Assembly (NCBI RefSeq): GCF_010499245.1
Contig: NZ_JAAGOW010000001.1
Location: 434,001 to 498,000, forward strand
Reading direction: 5' to 3'
DNA from: Variovorax sp. WS11
Lineage (GTDB): Bacteria; Pseudomonadota; Gammaproteobacteria; Burkholderiales; Burkholderiaceae_C
Length of the DNA: 64,000 nt
Shown: positions 8,575 through 17,247 of the stretch, in pieces
Layout of the letters: each line of letters begins with the position of its first letter
How positions within the stretch are numbered: position 1 is the first letter of the stretch
The notes under the pieces: model-generated
The model's database searches: none
The model's input: only the letters and a program-made list of their open reading frames with translations
Told to the model about the DNA's origin: nothing
Position numbers and translations under genes: made by a program

Positions 8575-8689
8575 CCGCCTCGCCGACGCGGGAAGCCTCT
8601 ACCTCGCGGTCGCACCAACGGCTTGAAATCGTCCGACCCGCACCCTCACCACTGCAACGTCGGATCCGATTGTCCGCGAAGCCACCTAT

Positions 8690-8713
8690 ATCGAGGCTAG
8701 AATCAGCCTCGAT
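8690..8713 (+). promoter_or_regulatory. Palindromic operator over the toxin-antitoxin promoter
   Basis: A perfect 9-base inverted repeat, ATCGAGGCT and AGCCTCGAT, with a 6-base centre. The segment TAGAAT (8698-8703) inside it is a good -10 element, so a protein bound here would block transcription. It ends 14 bases before the antitoxin ATG at 8727. Autoregulation by the antitoxin is typical for such systems; binding is inferred. Confidence 0.65.
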
Positions 8714-8726
8714 CCAGGCTTCACCA

Positions 8727-9248
8727 ATGAACACCACTCACACTCTTCGCCAAGCATCCAAGCGGTCCGGGGCCGTCAGGCCTCCAGCAGTCTCCCTCGT
8801 CTACAAGGGACTCGACAGCTTCGTGCGAGTGATCGCGGGCGCCACGCCGTACCAACTGGTTGAGTACGAGCGACACGGTGTAGATGGCAAGTTCCTGCGA
8901 GATCTGTCAAAGCGCATGGAGATTCCCCAACTTCATGTGTTCGAGATGATCGGGGTGCCCAAGGCCACCGCGGAAAAGAAGGTTGCCGCGGGTGAGGTCA
9001 TTTCAGGTAGCGGTGGACAAGCCGCCATCGGCGTGGCCAAGCTCATCGCAAAGGCCGAGGAAATCGTTGCCAACTCGACGTCGCCGGCGGCGAAGGACTT
9101 CGATGCGGCAAAGTGGCTTGGGCAGTGGCTTGAAATCCCGCAAGCAGCACTTGGCGGTCGCAGGCCTTCTGCCCTGCTCGACACGCCCACGGGACTTGAT
9201 GTGGTCCTTAAGCTCTTGGGCGCCATCGAAAGCGGCGCATACCAATGA
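8727..9248 (+). CDS. Antitoxin, Xre/MbcA/ParS toxin-binding domain family
   Basis: 173 residues. The middle part has the helical Xre-like segment (LRDLSKRMEIPQLHVFEMIG), and the C-terminal part (WLEIPQAALGGRRPSALLDT ... VLKLLGAIESG) is the ParS/MbcA toxin-binding region, DUF2384. It should neutralise the RES toxin encoded next and repress the operon. An in-frame ATG at 8670 is possible but would lie upstream of the palindromic promoter; the ATG at 8727 gives a leader of about 17 bases. Its TGA overlaps the toxin ATG (ATGA), which indicates translational coupling. Confidence 0.9.
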   Translation: MNTTHTLRQASKRSGAVRPPAVSLVYKGLDSFVRVIAGATPYQLVEYERHGVDGKFLRDLSKRMEIPQLHVFEMIGVPKATAEKKVAAGEVISGSGGQAAIGVAKLIAKAEEIVANSTSPAAKDFDAAKWLGQWLEIPQAALGGRRPSALLDTPTGLDVVLKLLGAIESGAYQ

Positions 9249-9721
9249 TCTTGTGGCGAATTGCCGCGGAGACGCGGCAATACAAGGCTGATGATGTGAG
9301 TGGTGGCGGTGCCGCGAAGAACCCCGGGCGGTGGAATGAATCCGGACAGGCCGTTCTATACACCGCCCCGACCATTGCCATCGCTGTCCTCGAGACGGCC
9401 GCTCACATCGATGACGGCGGATTGCCTCTCAACAGGTTCCTCGTTAGCCTTGACGTCCCGCTGGCGGTCTGGCGCAAGCGCACCGAACTGGATCCCAATG
9501 CGCTTGCGCCCACATGGAGTGCGATCCCCGCGGGCGCCACAAGCGCGGGAATCGGCTCCGATTGGCTCAAGTCCCTGCGCAGCGCGATCCTGATGGTGCC
9601 GTCAGTCATCGTTCCTGAGGAGCGGGCGACCTTGATCAACCCGGCGCATCCGGATGCTGTCAAAGTCAAGGCCAAGGTCGTTCGTCCCTTCGAGTACAAC
9701 AAGCTTTTCCGGCCCCGTTGA
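9245..9721 (+). CDS. Toxin, RES-domain NAD+ phosphorylase family
   Basis: 158 residues, standard for RES toxins, which deplete NAD+ by phosphorolysis and halt growth. Conserved features are Arg29 in GRW, Tyr39 in VLYT, Glu50 in LETAAH, and Ser120 with downstream Asn132 (VPSVIVPEE ... LINP). It overlaps the antitoxin stop by four bases. All key residues are present, so the toxin is probably active. Confidence 0.92.
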   Translation: MILWRIAAETRQYKADDVSGGGAAKNPGRWNESGQAVLYTAPTIAIAVLETAAHIDDGGLPLNRFLVSLDVPLAVWRKRTELDPNALAPTWSAIPAGATSAGIGSDWLKSLRSAILMVPSVIVPEERATLINPAHPDAVKVKAKVVRPFEYNKLFRPR

Positions 9722-9768
9722 TCCCTCTGATCGCGCGTTGCCGCCCGCGATGCACCGAAATCTACGTG

Positions 9769-10197
9769 TCAGACATGCCGAAACTCGATCTGAAGCGAGA
9801 TCCGCGGCACCTCGCAGTCCCTCGGTGCGTAGCAACTGCAAACGACGGCCCTCTCGACCTGCAATGACCCTTCGTCGAGTCTTGCGGCCCAGCGGTCCTT
9901 GTGGCTTGCCTTGACGTAACCGATCCTTCTCCAGCGAGGCAACAGCCCGAACAGCGATGGGCACCGCAACCATGCTGCGATGGCCTCCCCATCGTGTGGG
10001 TGATCCCGTTCCCGTCGAAGGGCAACCGTCGAGCCGACCCGGCAGTGCCGCTGGATCAGTTGCGAGCGGTCCTCGTAGCCGGTTGCTGCCAGCAAGACCC
10101 AAACGGTGTAAGGCGTGCCGGTCGAAACGGGCACCGCCGAAGCCCACGAAGACGCCGCTCCCGATGGCGCCCGGAAGGCTTCTGCTTTGCGTTTCAA
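9769..10197 (-). CDS. HIRAN-domain protein with TTG start
   Basis: 142 residues from a TTG at 10197 preceded by GGAGGAGG, an excellent ribosome site; the nearest in-frame ATG lies far upstream inside the antisense of DAHP synthase. From about residue 32 the sequence fits a HIRAN domain: a beta-strand start ([20 protein letters not shown]), the [19 protein letters not shown] core and [25 protein letters not shown] domains occur alone or fused to DNA-repair helicases and bind DNA ends. It ends 47 bases from the RES toxin and converges on it, so it may belong to the same acquired segment. Domain call is by eye. Confidence 0.6.
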   Translation of the reverse strand: MKRKAEAFRAPSGAASSWASAVPVSTGTPYTVWVLLAATGYEDRSQLIQRHCRVGSTVALRRERDHPHDGEAIAAWLRCPSLFGLLPRWRRIGYVKASHKDRWAARLDEGSLQVERAVVCSCYAPRDCEVPRISLQIEFRHV

Positions 10198-10427
10198 CTC
10201 GCCTCCTCCGCGATGTTGCACTGCGGCAGATTGTAGGTGCAAAGTATTATTCAAAGCCGGGACGTCGTGCGCAGTTTGTCGCGGAACAGACGCTGCTCCG
10301 TGTCCTGGCCACCGGCGGCTACCATGCGGCAACGCAGAAGGAGTGCCGGAATGCGCGCGCAAATCCAGACGACGGTGAACACCGATGCCGCCGACCGCCT
10401 CGGCCATGGCGCGGCGGAGAACATGCC

Positions 10428-11792
10428 ATGACGGCCGCAGCCCAAGCGAACTGGCGCCCCACCAGCTGGCGCGACCGCCCCGCGCTCCAGATGCCGGCCT
10501 ACGGCGACCCTCGCGCACTCGCGCAGGTCGAGCAACGCCTGGCGTCGCTGCCGGCCCTCATCTTCCCGGGCGAGATCTCGCAGCTGCGCGAGCGCCTCGC
10601 TGCCGTGGCGCGCGGGGAAGCCTTCCTGCTGCAGGGCGGCGACTGCGCCGAAAGCTTCGAGGAGTTCGGGCACGAGCCCGTGGAGTCCACCTTCCGCGTG
10701 ATCCTGCAGATGGCAGTCGTGCTGACCTATGCCGCCGCATGCCCCGTGGTGAAGGTGGGACGCATCGCGGGGCAGTTCGCGAAGCCGCGTTCGTCCGACG
10801 TCGAGACCATCGACGGCGTGACCCTGCCCTCCTACCGCGGGGACATCATCAACGCCAGCGAGTTCAGCCCGGCAGCCCGGCATCCCGATCCCGCCCGGCT
10901 CCTCACCGCGTATTCGCATTCCGCGGCCACGCTCAACCTCCTGCGTGCGCTGGCCCAGGGCGGCTTCGCCGATCTCCACGAAGTGCATCGCTGGACCGCG
11001 GACTTCGTCCGCTCCAGTCCCCAGGGCGAGCGCTTCGAGGAACTCGCCGAGCGGATCACGCAGTGCCTCGCCTTCATGGAAGCCTGCGGTTTCGACGCCA
11101 CGCGGGCGCCGCAGCTGCACGCGGTCGAGTTCTACACATCGCACGAGGCGCTGCACCTCCACTACGAGGAAGCCCTGACCCGCCTCGATGCGCGCCAGCA
11201 GCGCTGGTATGGCGGCTCGGCCCACATGCTGTGGCTCGGGGAGCGCACGCGCAAGCTCTCGGGCGCCCACGTGGAGTACCTGCGCGGCGTGCAGAACCCC
11301 ATCGGCGTCAAGCTGGGGCCCTCCGCCACGGGGGACGATGTGCTGCACCTGCTCGACGTGCTGGACCCGGACCAGGAACCCGGCCGCGTGGTGCTCATCA
11401 CCCGCATGGGCAGCGACAAGGTCGCCGAAAGACTCCCACCGCTGCTGCACGCGGTCAGCCGCGCCGGGCGCACGCCGGTCTGGTGCTGCGACCCGATGCA
11501 CGGCAACACCGTCAGCGCCTCCACGGGCTACAAGACGCGCGACTTCGATCGCATCCTCGGCGAGGTGCGCGGCTTCTTCGCCGCGCACGCGCAGCAGGGC
11601 ACGCATCCGGGCGGGCTCCATTTCGAGATGACCGGACAGGACGTGACGGAGTGCCGCGGCGGCGCGCAGGCGCTCACCGACGCGGGCCTGTCCAGCCGCT
11701 ATCGCACCGCGTGCGATCCACGCCTGAACGGATCGCAAAGCCTGGAGCTGGCTTTCCTCATCGCCGACGTGCTCAAGCGCTCGCGCGCCTAG
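10428..11792 (+). CDS. 3-deoxy-7-phosphoheptulonate synthase, class II
   Basis: 454 residues, the usual length for plant/bacterial class II DAHP synthases. It condenses phosphoenolpyruvate and erythrose 4-phosphate, the first step of the shikimate pathway. Signatures include [46 protein letters not shown], the metal-binding region [11 protein letters not shown] and [14 protein letters not shown]. The ATG at 10428 has GGAG eight bases upstream. It is a single gene, not linked to other aro genes here, so it may be a second isoenzyme serving secondary metabolism; that is not shown by the sequence. Confidence 0.93.
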   Translation: MTAAAQANWRPTSWRDRPALQMPAYGDPRALAQVEQRLASLPALIFPGEISQLRERLAAVARGEAFLLQGGDCAESFEEFGHEPVESTFRVILQMAVVLTYAAACPVVKVGRIAGQFAKPRSSDVETIDGVTLPSYRGDIINASEFSPAARHPDPARLLTAYSHSAATLNLLRALAQGGFADLHEVHRWTADFVRSSPQGERFEELAERITQCLAFMEACGFDATRAPQLHAVEFYTSHEALHLHYEEALTRLDARQQRWYGGSAHMLWLGERTRKLSGAHVEYLRGVQNPIGVKLGPSATGDDVLHLLDVLDPDQEPGRVVLITRMGSDKVAERLPPLLHAVSRAGRTPVWCCDPMHGNTVSASTGYKTRDFDRILGEVRGFFAAHAQQGTHPGGLHFEMTGQDVTECRGGAQALTDAGLSSRYRTACDPRLNGSQSLELAFLIADVLKRSRA

Positions 11793-11939
11793 CGCGAAGG
11801 CTGCCGGGCGGCGATTGGTGCTCGCCATGAAACACCGTGCGCCCCACTGCGACCCTACCGGCGGCGCACGCCCGACCCTACGATCCATTCCGGCGCCCAC
11901 TCCCAACTCAATGCCCCTCGAGGCGCCTGAAGGACCCAC

Positions 11940-12014
11940 ATGAAGATCGTCGCCATCGGAGGCACCGGCCTCATCGGCAGCAAGCCCGTCAACCTGCCCA
12001 AGGCGCCGCGCTGA
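11940..12014 (+). pseudogene. Remnant of a Rossmann-fold SDR/NmrA-type gene (first 24 codons)
   Basis: Encodes MKIVAIGGTGLIGS followed by ten more residues and a TGA. The glycine-rich GGTGLIG motif at residues 7-13 is the NAD(P)-binding start of an atypical SDR such as an NmrA-like oxidoreductase; everything after beta-alpha 1 is missing. The stop lies one base before the ohr ATG, so this remnant probably supplies the leader of ohr and couples its translation. Confidence 0.65.
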
Positions 12015-12015
12015 A

Positions 12016-12516
12016 ATGACCACGACGCCGCTGGAACCGCCGCCGGTCGAGCTGCTGGACAAGTTCCGCGGGCCGGACTTCCTCCCGCTCTACACCACCA
12101 CGGTGAGCGTCAGCGGTGGAGAGGCAAGGCATGGGCGTGCCTCCGGCGAGGTCCGATCCGATGACGGCAGCCTCGCACTGTCGCTCCGGCTCCCGCCCGA
12201 ACTGGGTGGCCCCGGCGGCGGCACCAACCCGGAGCAGCTCTTCGCAGCGGGCTATGCGGCCTGCTTCCATGGGGCGCTCAGCCTGCTGGCCGAACGCTTG
12301 CAGATCCCCGTTCAAGACTTCGTGGTTCGCGTCAGCGTCGCCTTCGGGCGCGACCCGGTCGACGGCATGTTCATGGTGACGGCCGATATCCGGGTTCACT
12401 TGCCGGGGCTCGAGAAGCATGTGGCCGAGGAACTCGTGCGCAGCGTCGAACGCATCTGTCCGTACACCAAGCTGGCGCGCCAGGGAATCCAGAGCACGGT
12501 GGCGCTCGCACCATGA
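12016..12516 (+). CDS. ohr: Organic hydroperoxide resistance protein, Ohr/OsmC family
   Basis: 166 residues. Ohr reduces organic hydroperoxides with a Cys pair: the peroxidatic Cys in FAAGYAACFHGAL and the resolving Cys in ERICPYTKLARQG. A glycine-rich linker GGPGGGTNPEQ precedes the first, as is typical. The N-terminus is about 20 residues longer than common Ohr. No OhrR gene is visible next to it. It starts one base after the TGA of an SDR remnant, so its native leader was probably replaced. Confidence 0.9.
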   Translation: MTTTPLEPPPVELLDKFRGPDFLPLYTTTVSVSGGEARHGRASGEVRSDDGSLALSLRLPPELGGPGGGTNPEQLFAAGYAACFHGALSLLAERLQIPVQDFVVRVSVAFGRDPVDGMFMVTADIRVHLPGLEKHVAEELVRSVERICPYTKLARQGIQSTVALAP

Positions 12517-12582
12517 ACCGCGCGTGGCCGCCGCGGCGGCATCGGGCTTGCCAGCATCGGGCCGGATACGGGATCATGGGGC

Positions 12583-13188
12583 ATGCTGCGCCTCTACGAC
12601 AGCCGCTACTCGGGCAACTGCTGGAAAGTCCGCATCCTCCTGAGCCAGCTCGAGCTTCCGTTCGAGCGCGTGACGCTCGATCTCGCCAAGGGTGAAGCCG
12701 CCGAGCCGGCCTTCCGCCGGAAGAGCCGCTTCGCACGCGTGCCGGCGCTGGAGCTCGAGGACGGCCGCACCCTGGTCGAATCCGGGGCCATCCTGCTCTA
12801 CCTGGCCGAGGGCACCCGCTTCATCCCCGAAGACCCATTCCTGCGCGCGGAAATGCTGGGCTGGATGTTCTTCGAGCAGGCAGACATTCAGAAGCCCATC
12901 GCGGTACCGCGCGTGTACCACCTGCGCGGAATGGCCGCCGCCATGACGCACGACATCGCTCGATGCCACAAGGAGGGCAACGCCGTTCTCGAAAAACTCG
13001 AGCAGTGGATCGCCCCGCGCACCTGGCTGGTCGGCGAAGGCTACACGCTCGCCGACCTTGCCGCTTCATGCTATGTGTCGCTCGCCGGCCAGGGCGGCTA
13101 CGACATGGCGCGCTATCCGGCCATCCGCGCCTGGCTGGGGCGCGTCGCCGCGCAGCCCGGCTGGGTGCCGCTGCTGCCCGGCGAGTAG
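12583..13188 (+). CDS. Glutathione S-transferase
   Basis: 201 residues. The N-terminal domain starts MLRLYDSRYSGNCWKVRILL, where Ser10 in YSGNCWK is in the usual catalytic Ser/Cys area of bacterial GSTs; RVPALELEDG gives the cis-Pro loop and LVESGAILLYLAEG the glutathione-binding ES. The C-terminal domain contains the N-capping region YTLADLAASCYV. It lies 66 bases downstream of ohr and converges on the ring-cleaving dioxygenase. A role in glutathione conjugation or isomerisation within the neighbouring catabolic block is possible, but unproven. Confidence 0.88.
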   Translation: MLRLYDSRYSGNCWKVRILLSQLELPFERVTLDLAKGEAAEPAFRRKSRFARVPALELEDGRTLVESGAILLYLAEGTRFIPEDPFLRAEMLGWMFFEQADIQKPIAVPRVYHLRGMAAAMTHDIARCHKEGNAVLEKLEQWIAPRTWLVGEGYTLADLAASCYVSLAGQGGYDMARYPAIRAWLGRVAAQPGWVPLLPGE

Positions 13189-13245
13189 GCCGCGCGGCTC
13201 AGCCCGCGGCGTCGCCTGACGAGCTCGCGGGTTCGAAGATCGCGC

Positions 13246-14196
13246 TCATACCGAGATCGCCTCCAGGCGGCCCAGCAGTTCGTCCTTGCGATCCCGCAGC
13301 CACGGGGGCAGCTGGAACTCCTCGCCGAAGTGACCGGGCTCCTCGTCGATGGCAAAGCCGATGTCGGTGGTCGCGGCCTCGAAGATCACGCCGCCCGGCA
13401 TCTTGAAGTACATCGAGCGGAAGTAGTTGCGGTTGACCGACTCGGAGGCATCGATGTAGCCCATGCTCATCAACTTGTCCTTGATCTGCATCTGCTGCTC
13501 CTGGCTGTCGACCGCGAATGCGACGTGGTGGATGGTGCCTTCGCCGTAGATGGACGATCCCTGCAGGCGATCCGGCTCATGGAGGAACTCGACGATGGTC
13601 CCGGGTGCGCCGTCGCTGGTCTCGAAGCGGTGGTATCGGCCCGATTCGCCCGCGTAGCGGAAGTCGATCGCTTCCTGCATGAAGGTGATCGACTCGGCCA
13701 CCTCCCGCAGCGACAGCGTGATGCTGTGCACGCCACGGATGGCGAAGGCCTCGGGAATGTCGTCGGCCAGGCACGGCACGCGCGGGTCGCGGTCCGAGGC
13801 GACCAGGTCGAACTCGATGCCGCAGGGGTGATGGAAACGCTGGCGCTCTTCGCCGAAACGCTCCACCACCTCCTTGTCGAAGGCGATGCCGTGCGCGGCG
13901 AAGCGCGCACGCCAGAAGTCCAGCGAGCCCTTCGGCACGGAATAGTTGATGACCCGGATCTGGCCCGAGCCGCGCCGCCCCTGCACGCCCTTCTGCTTGA
14001 AGGGAAAGGAGGTGACGAGCGTGCCGGCATCGCCCTGCGGGTTGCCGTAGTAGAGGTGATAGATCGGGTCCTCGCCGTCCAGCAGCACGGTCTTCTTGAC
14101 CAGGCTCTGGCCGAGCAGCTTGACGTAGAAGTCCACGTCCTCCTGCGCACCGCTGACGCAGGCGGTCAGGTGATGAAAGCCTTTGATGATCGACAT
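13246..14196 (-). CDS. Ring-cleaving dioxygenase, VOC superfamily, LinE/PcpA/MhqO-like
   Basis: 316 residues with two vicinal-oxygen-chelate modules. Likely Fe(II) ligands are a His in GFHHLT (8-9), a His in TIHHVAF (223-224) and Glu273 in VIFEAAT. LLGQSLVKKTVLLDG and the YHLYYGNPQGDAGTL stretch are close to LinE and PcpA, which cleave (chloro)hydroquinone between C1 and C2 to (acyl-chloride) gamma-hydroxymuconic products and maleylacetate. MhqO, a quinone-detoxification relative, is in the same family, so substrate is open. The ATG at 14196 has AAGGA upstream. It is in one operon with the nitroreductase gene (45-bp gap), opposite a LysR gene. Confidence 0.85.
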   Translation of the reverse strand: MSIIKGFHHLTACVSGAQEDVDFYVKLLGQSLVKKTVLLDGEDPIYHLYYGNPQGDAGTLVTSFPFKQKGVQGRRGSGQIRVINYSVPKGSLDFWRARFAAHGIAFDKEVVERFGEERQRFHHPCGIEFDLVASDRDPRVPCLADDIPEAFAIRGVHSITLSLREVAESITFMQEAIDFRYAGESGRYHRFETSDGAPGTIVEFLHEPDRLQGSSIYGEGTIHHVAFAVDSQEQQMQIKDKLMSMGYIDASESVNRNYFRSMYFKMPGGVIFEAATTDIGFAIDEEPGHFGEEFQLPPWLRDRKDELLGRLEAISV

Positions 14197-14241
14197 TCGG
14201 GGTCCTTGTTGGTTGGGTGTCTTGATTGGCGGTATGCCCAT

Positions 14242-14919
14242 TCAGGCGTCGATGAAGGTGGTGAACTCCTCCACCTCGAGCTTGTGCAGCGCCATGCGGT
14301 TCTCCGGCATGCTGTTGTCCGCATAGCCGAGCGACATGCCGGCGATCACCATCTCGCCCTCGGGAATCTGAAGCTCGGCGCGAAGCACGGGGTGTTGCAG
14401 CGACCAGATCTGCTGCGGACAGGTGTCGAGGTCCCGCCCCTTGGCCGCCAGCATGATGTTCTGCAGGAAGCAGCCATAGCAGATGAAGCTGGCCCATTCC
14501 AGGCGGCGGTCCATCGTGAAGATGATGCCGACCGGCGCATCGAAGAAGAGAAACTGCCGCTCCACGTCGCGCATGCGGCCCGCCTTGTCGCTTCGGTGCA
14601 CGCCCTGCGCATCGCCGAGCTGGCCGCGGAAGGTGTTGAAGCGCGACGAGTACGGGTCGTGCAGCGGCTGGGGGAAGAAGGGGTACTCGGGCGCGAGCTT
14701 CTCGGGCCCGGCGCGGAAGGCCTCGACGGCCGCCGTGGTCACGCGCTCGCGCGCCTCGCCCGTGACCACGTAGCAGCGCCAGGGCTGCGTGTTGCTCGAG
14801 CTGGGGGCGTACTTCGCGACCGAGAGGATGTCTCTCACGGTCTCGGGCGGTACGGGGCGGTCGAGGAAGCCGCGCTTCGTGCGGCGCTCGCAGATCAGTT
14901 CGTCGATGAGCGAATTCAT
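14242..14919 (-). CDS. Nitroreductase family protein (FMN-dependent)
   Basis: 225 residues. Starts MNSLIDELICERRTKRGFLD; RRTKRGF and PSSSNTQPWRCYVVTG are the FMN-binding signatures of the nitroreductase family, and the C-terminal part has VIAGMSLGYADNSMPENR, typical of NfsB/PnbA-like enzymes. It could reduce nitro groups or quinones with NAD(P)H. The ATG at 14919 is preceded by GGAG at 9 bases. It is the promoter-proximal gene of a two-gene unit with the LinE/PcpA-like dioxygenase and is divergent from a LysR regulator, with 192 bp between them. Confidence 0.88.
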   Translation of the reverse strand: MNSLIDELICERRTKRGFLDRPVPPETVRDILSVAKYAPSSSNTQPWRCYVVTGEARERVTTAAVEAFRAGPEKLAPEYPFFPQPLHDPYSSRFNTFRGQLGDAQGVHRSDKAGRMRDVERQFLFFDAPVGIIFTMDRRLEWASFICYGCFLQNIMLAAKGRDLDTCPQQIWSLQHPVLRAELQIPEGEMVIAGMSLGYADNSMPENRMALHKLEVEEFTTFIDA

Positions 14920-15111
14920 TGCAGTGTCTCCATCCGTGGTGGTGGGGTGGCGGTCGTTGGCGGGTGCGTTGACCTGGCGAGGGAATCGTAGGAATGGCGA
15001 CTGCGCTTGAGAAGCCGGCGCGCCTTGCACGCAAGGTTGCGGATTCCTGGACGATGGGCGAGAGCGGCACGCCACGGCGTATGCTCGGCACGATCCCCCT
15101 GACACGCACCG

Positions 15112-16023
15112 ATGCTCGACCTCAAGGACGTCTACTACTTCGTGCAGGTCGTCGACCGCGGCGGCTTCACCTCGGCCGGCCAGGCGCTGCGCCTGCCCAA
15201 GTCCACGCTGAGCCACCGCGTGCAGGAACTCGAGGCCTCGCTGGGCGTGCGGCTGCTCAACCGGACCTCGCGCCAGTTCGGCATGACCGACATCGGCAAG
15301 GAGTTCTACCAGTACGCCATTGCGATGCTGCGCAGCTCCGACATTGCCGAGGAGGCGATCCGCCAACGCCTCGCCGAACCGAGCGGCGTCATCCGCATCA
15401 CGACGGCCATCGAGATCGCGCAGTTCGCGCTGCGCGACCTGCTGCCGGTCTTCCTCAACCGATACCCCAAGGTCCAGATCGTCGAGATCGCGACCGACAG
15501 GCTCGTGGACATCGTCGGCGAAGGTTTCGACCTGGCCATTCGAGGGCATACGACGCCGCTGCAAAACTCGACGCTGGTCCAGCGTGCCATCGCGGGCGTG
15601 CCATGGTTCCTGTTCGCCAGCCCGGCCTACCTGGCGAAGACGAAGGAGCCCCAGCATCCGGAAGACCTCCTGCACCACGCGAGCATCTCGATCCTGCGAA
15701 ACGGGCCGGTGCAGTGGCAGCTCAAGGGCCCCGGCGGCAAGGAGTTCGTCGTGCCGATGGCGCCGCGCTTCCAGAGCAACAACCTGGTGTCCCTCAAGGA
15801 AGCCGCCTGCGCCGGCCTCGGCATCGCGGCGCTGCCGGGCTACATCTGCCGCAGCGAACTCGCCGCGAACTCGTTGCGGCAGATCCTGCCGGGGTGGATG
15901 GCGGCCGATGCCCGCCTGTCGGCGCTCATTCCCTATCGCACCGGACTGCTGCCCGCGGTGAGATCGCTGGTGGACTTCCTGGCTGTCGAGATCCCGAAGG
16001 TCACGGACTTCGGCGGGCACTGA
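15112..16023 (+). CDS. LysR-family transcriptional regulator (divergent to nitroreductase-dioxygenase)
   Basis: 303 residues. The winged helix-turn-helix is at residues 1-60 (MLDLKDVYYFVQVVDRGGFT ... LPKSTLSHRVQELEASLGV), followed by the effector-binding domain. It is of the CrgA/LTTR type that frequently controls a divergent oxidoreductase operon. The 192-bp shared region with the nitroreductase gene would hold both promoters; I could not pick a clear T-N11-A box. Likely an activator that responds to a quinone or phenolic inducer; the inducer is inference from neighbours. Confidence 0.9.
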   Translation: MLDLKDVYYFVQVVDRGGFTSAGQALRLPKSTLSHRVQELEASLGVRLLNRTSRQFGMTDIGKEFYQYAIAMLRSSDIAEEAIRQRLAEPSGVIRITTAIEIAQFALRDLLPVFLNRYPKVQIVEIATDRLVDIVGEGFDLAIRGHTTPLQNSTLVQRAIAGVPWFLFASPAYLAKTKEPQHPEDLLHHASISILRNGPVQWQLKGPGGKEFVVPMAPRFQSNNLVSLKEAACAGLGIAALPGYICRSELAANSLRQILPGWMAADARLSALIPYRTGLLPAVRSLVDFLAVEIPKVTDFGGH

Positions 16024-16134
16024 AGACATCGTCCAATACGCTGGACGCAGAGTCCCTGCAAGGGTAGCCCCAGCCAGGCCGGATCGGCCTTATCGTCGCG
16101 CTCCTCCGACTCCACCGGATTCAGGACCGCTGAC

Positions 16135-17247
16135 ATGAACCATCTGAACTGCCTGCCGCAAGACGCGGTGTTCTGGGGCGAGAACACCCTGGCCACCGCC
16201 CTCCCCCGCCTCGAAAGCTACGGCATCGAGCGACCGATCGTCTTCACCGTCCAGCCCCTCGAAGCGCTGGCTCGCACCCATGTCGAACCGCACCTGAAGG
16301 ACGCGGCCGGCTACTTCACCGGCCTGCCCGCGCATGTGCCCGACGTCGCGGTGCATGCGGCGCTCGAGGCCTGCCTGCGCTCGGATGCGCGTGCCATCGT
16401 GGGACTCGGCGGCGGCTCGGTGCTCGACGCGGCCAAAGCGGTCTCTCACCTGCACCACGGCCGCACCGGCAGGCACCTGCCCATCGTGGCATTGCCGACG
16501 ACGCTTTCGGGCTCGGAGTTCTCGCACTACTTCGGCATCACCGAAACCGACGGGCCGCAGAAGTTCAAGCGCAGCTACGCCGTGCGCGAGACCACGCCGA
16601 AGCTCGTGCTCATCGACCCGCTGCTGGTGCGCGACACGCCGCGGGCGCTGCTGCTGTCCTCCGCCATCAAGGGCATCGACCATGCGGTCGAGGGCATGCG
16701 CAAGGTGGGGACCAGCCACCCCCACGCGATCATGGCGGCCAGCGGCGTGGACCGCTTCCTCCGGGTGCTCGAGAAATGGCCCGCGAAGCTCGAGACGCGG
16801 CAGGCCATCGAGGCGGGACTCGTCAGCGACGACGACCTGTTGCAACTGCAGCTCGGCGCCTGGCAGTGCTACTTCTCGCCGGCTTCCGTCATCTACGGGT
16901 TGAGCCACCGCATCGGCCACATCCTGGGCGGCAGCTTCGGCCTGCCGCACAGCGCGACCTCGTGCATCACGCTCGCGCCGGTCATCCAGGCATGCGCCGC
17001 CTTCTACGGCGACAAGCTCGAAGCCCTGTCGCCCGGCGGACCCGGCGCCGCGGCGCGGCTGGCCGAGCGCATCGCCGCCGTGGTCGCGAAGCTCGGCCTG
17101 CCGAGCCGCATCGGCGCCTTCGACCTCGACCGGGCGAAGCTGCCCGAGGTCGCCGCGCTGCTCAAGGCCAACTACGCGGAAGAAGTCTCAGACCTCGGCG
17201 AGGACGCATCCGCGCGCCTGGATGCGCTGCTGGAGCGCCTGTGGTAG
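16135..17247 (+). CDS. Iron-containing alcohol dehydrogenase, maleylacetate-reductase-like (LinF/PcpE type)
   Basis: 370 residues. Fe-ADH fold with the nucleotide-binding GLGGGSVLDAAKA, the ALPTTLSGSEF loop, and His residues in IKGIDHAVEG, GLSHRIGHILGG and SFGLPHSATSC that correspond to the metal or catalytic site. GLSHxxGHILGGSFGLPH is the stretch most typical of maleylacetate reductases, which reduce maleylacetate to 3-oxoadipate. It follows the LysR gene by 111 bp on the same strand and overlaps the amidase gene by seven bases. Placement next to a hydroquinone-type ring-cleaving dioxygenase supports the assignment. Confidence 0.75.
   Translation: MNHLNCLPQDAVFWGENTLATALPRLESYGIERPIVFTVQPLEALARTHVEPHLKDAAGYFTGLPAHVPDVAVHAALEACLRSDARAIVGLGGGSVLDAAKAVSHLHHGRTGRHLPIVALPTTLSGSEFSHYFGITETDGPQKFKRSYAVRETTPKLVLIDPLLVRDTPRALLLSSAIKGIDHAVEGMRKVGTSHPHAIMAASGVDRFLRVLEKWPAKLETRQAIEAGLVSDDDLLQLQLGAWQCYFSPASVIYGLSHRIGHILGGSFGLPHSATSCITLAPVIQACAAFYGDKLEALSPGGPGAAARLAERIAAVVAKLGLPSRIGAFDLDRAKLPEVAALLKANYAEEVSDLGEDASARLDALLERLW

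Noticed and set aside
8498..10197. Integrated element at tRNA-Arg
   Set aside because: A toxin-antitoxin pair follows the tRNA, but no integrase and no repeated 3' tRNA end was found.
9957..10427. Upstream open frame ahead of DAHP synthase
   Set aside because: Antisense of the HIRAN gene; the class II DAHP synthase family starts at 10428.
11837..12019. 60-codon plus-strand frame
   Set aside because: Arg/Pro-rich and overlaps the SDR remnant in another frame; no start signal.
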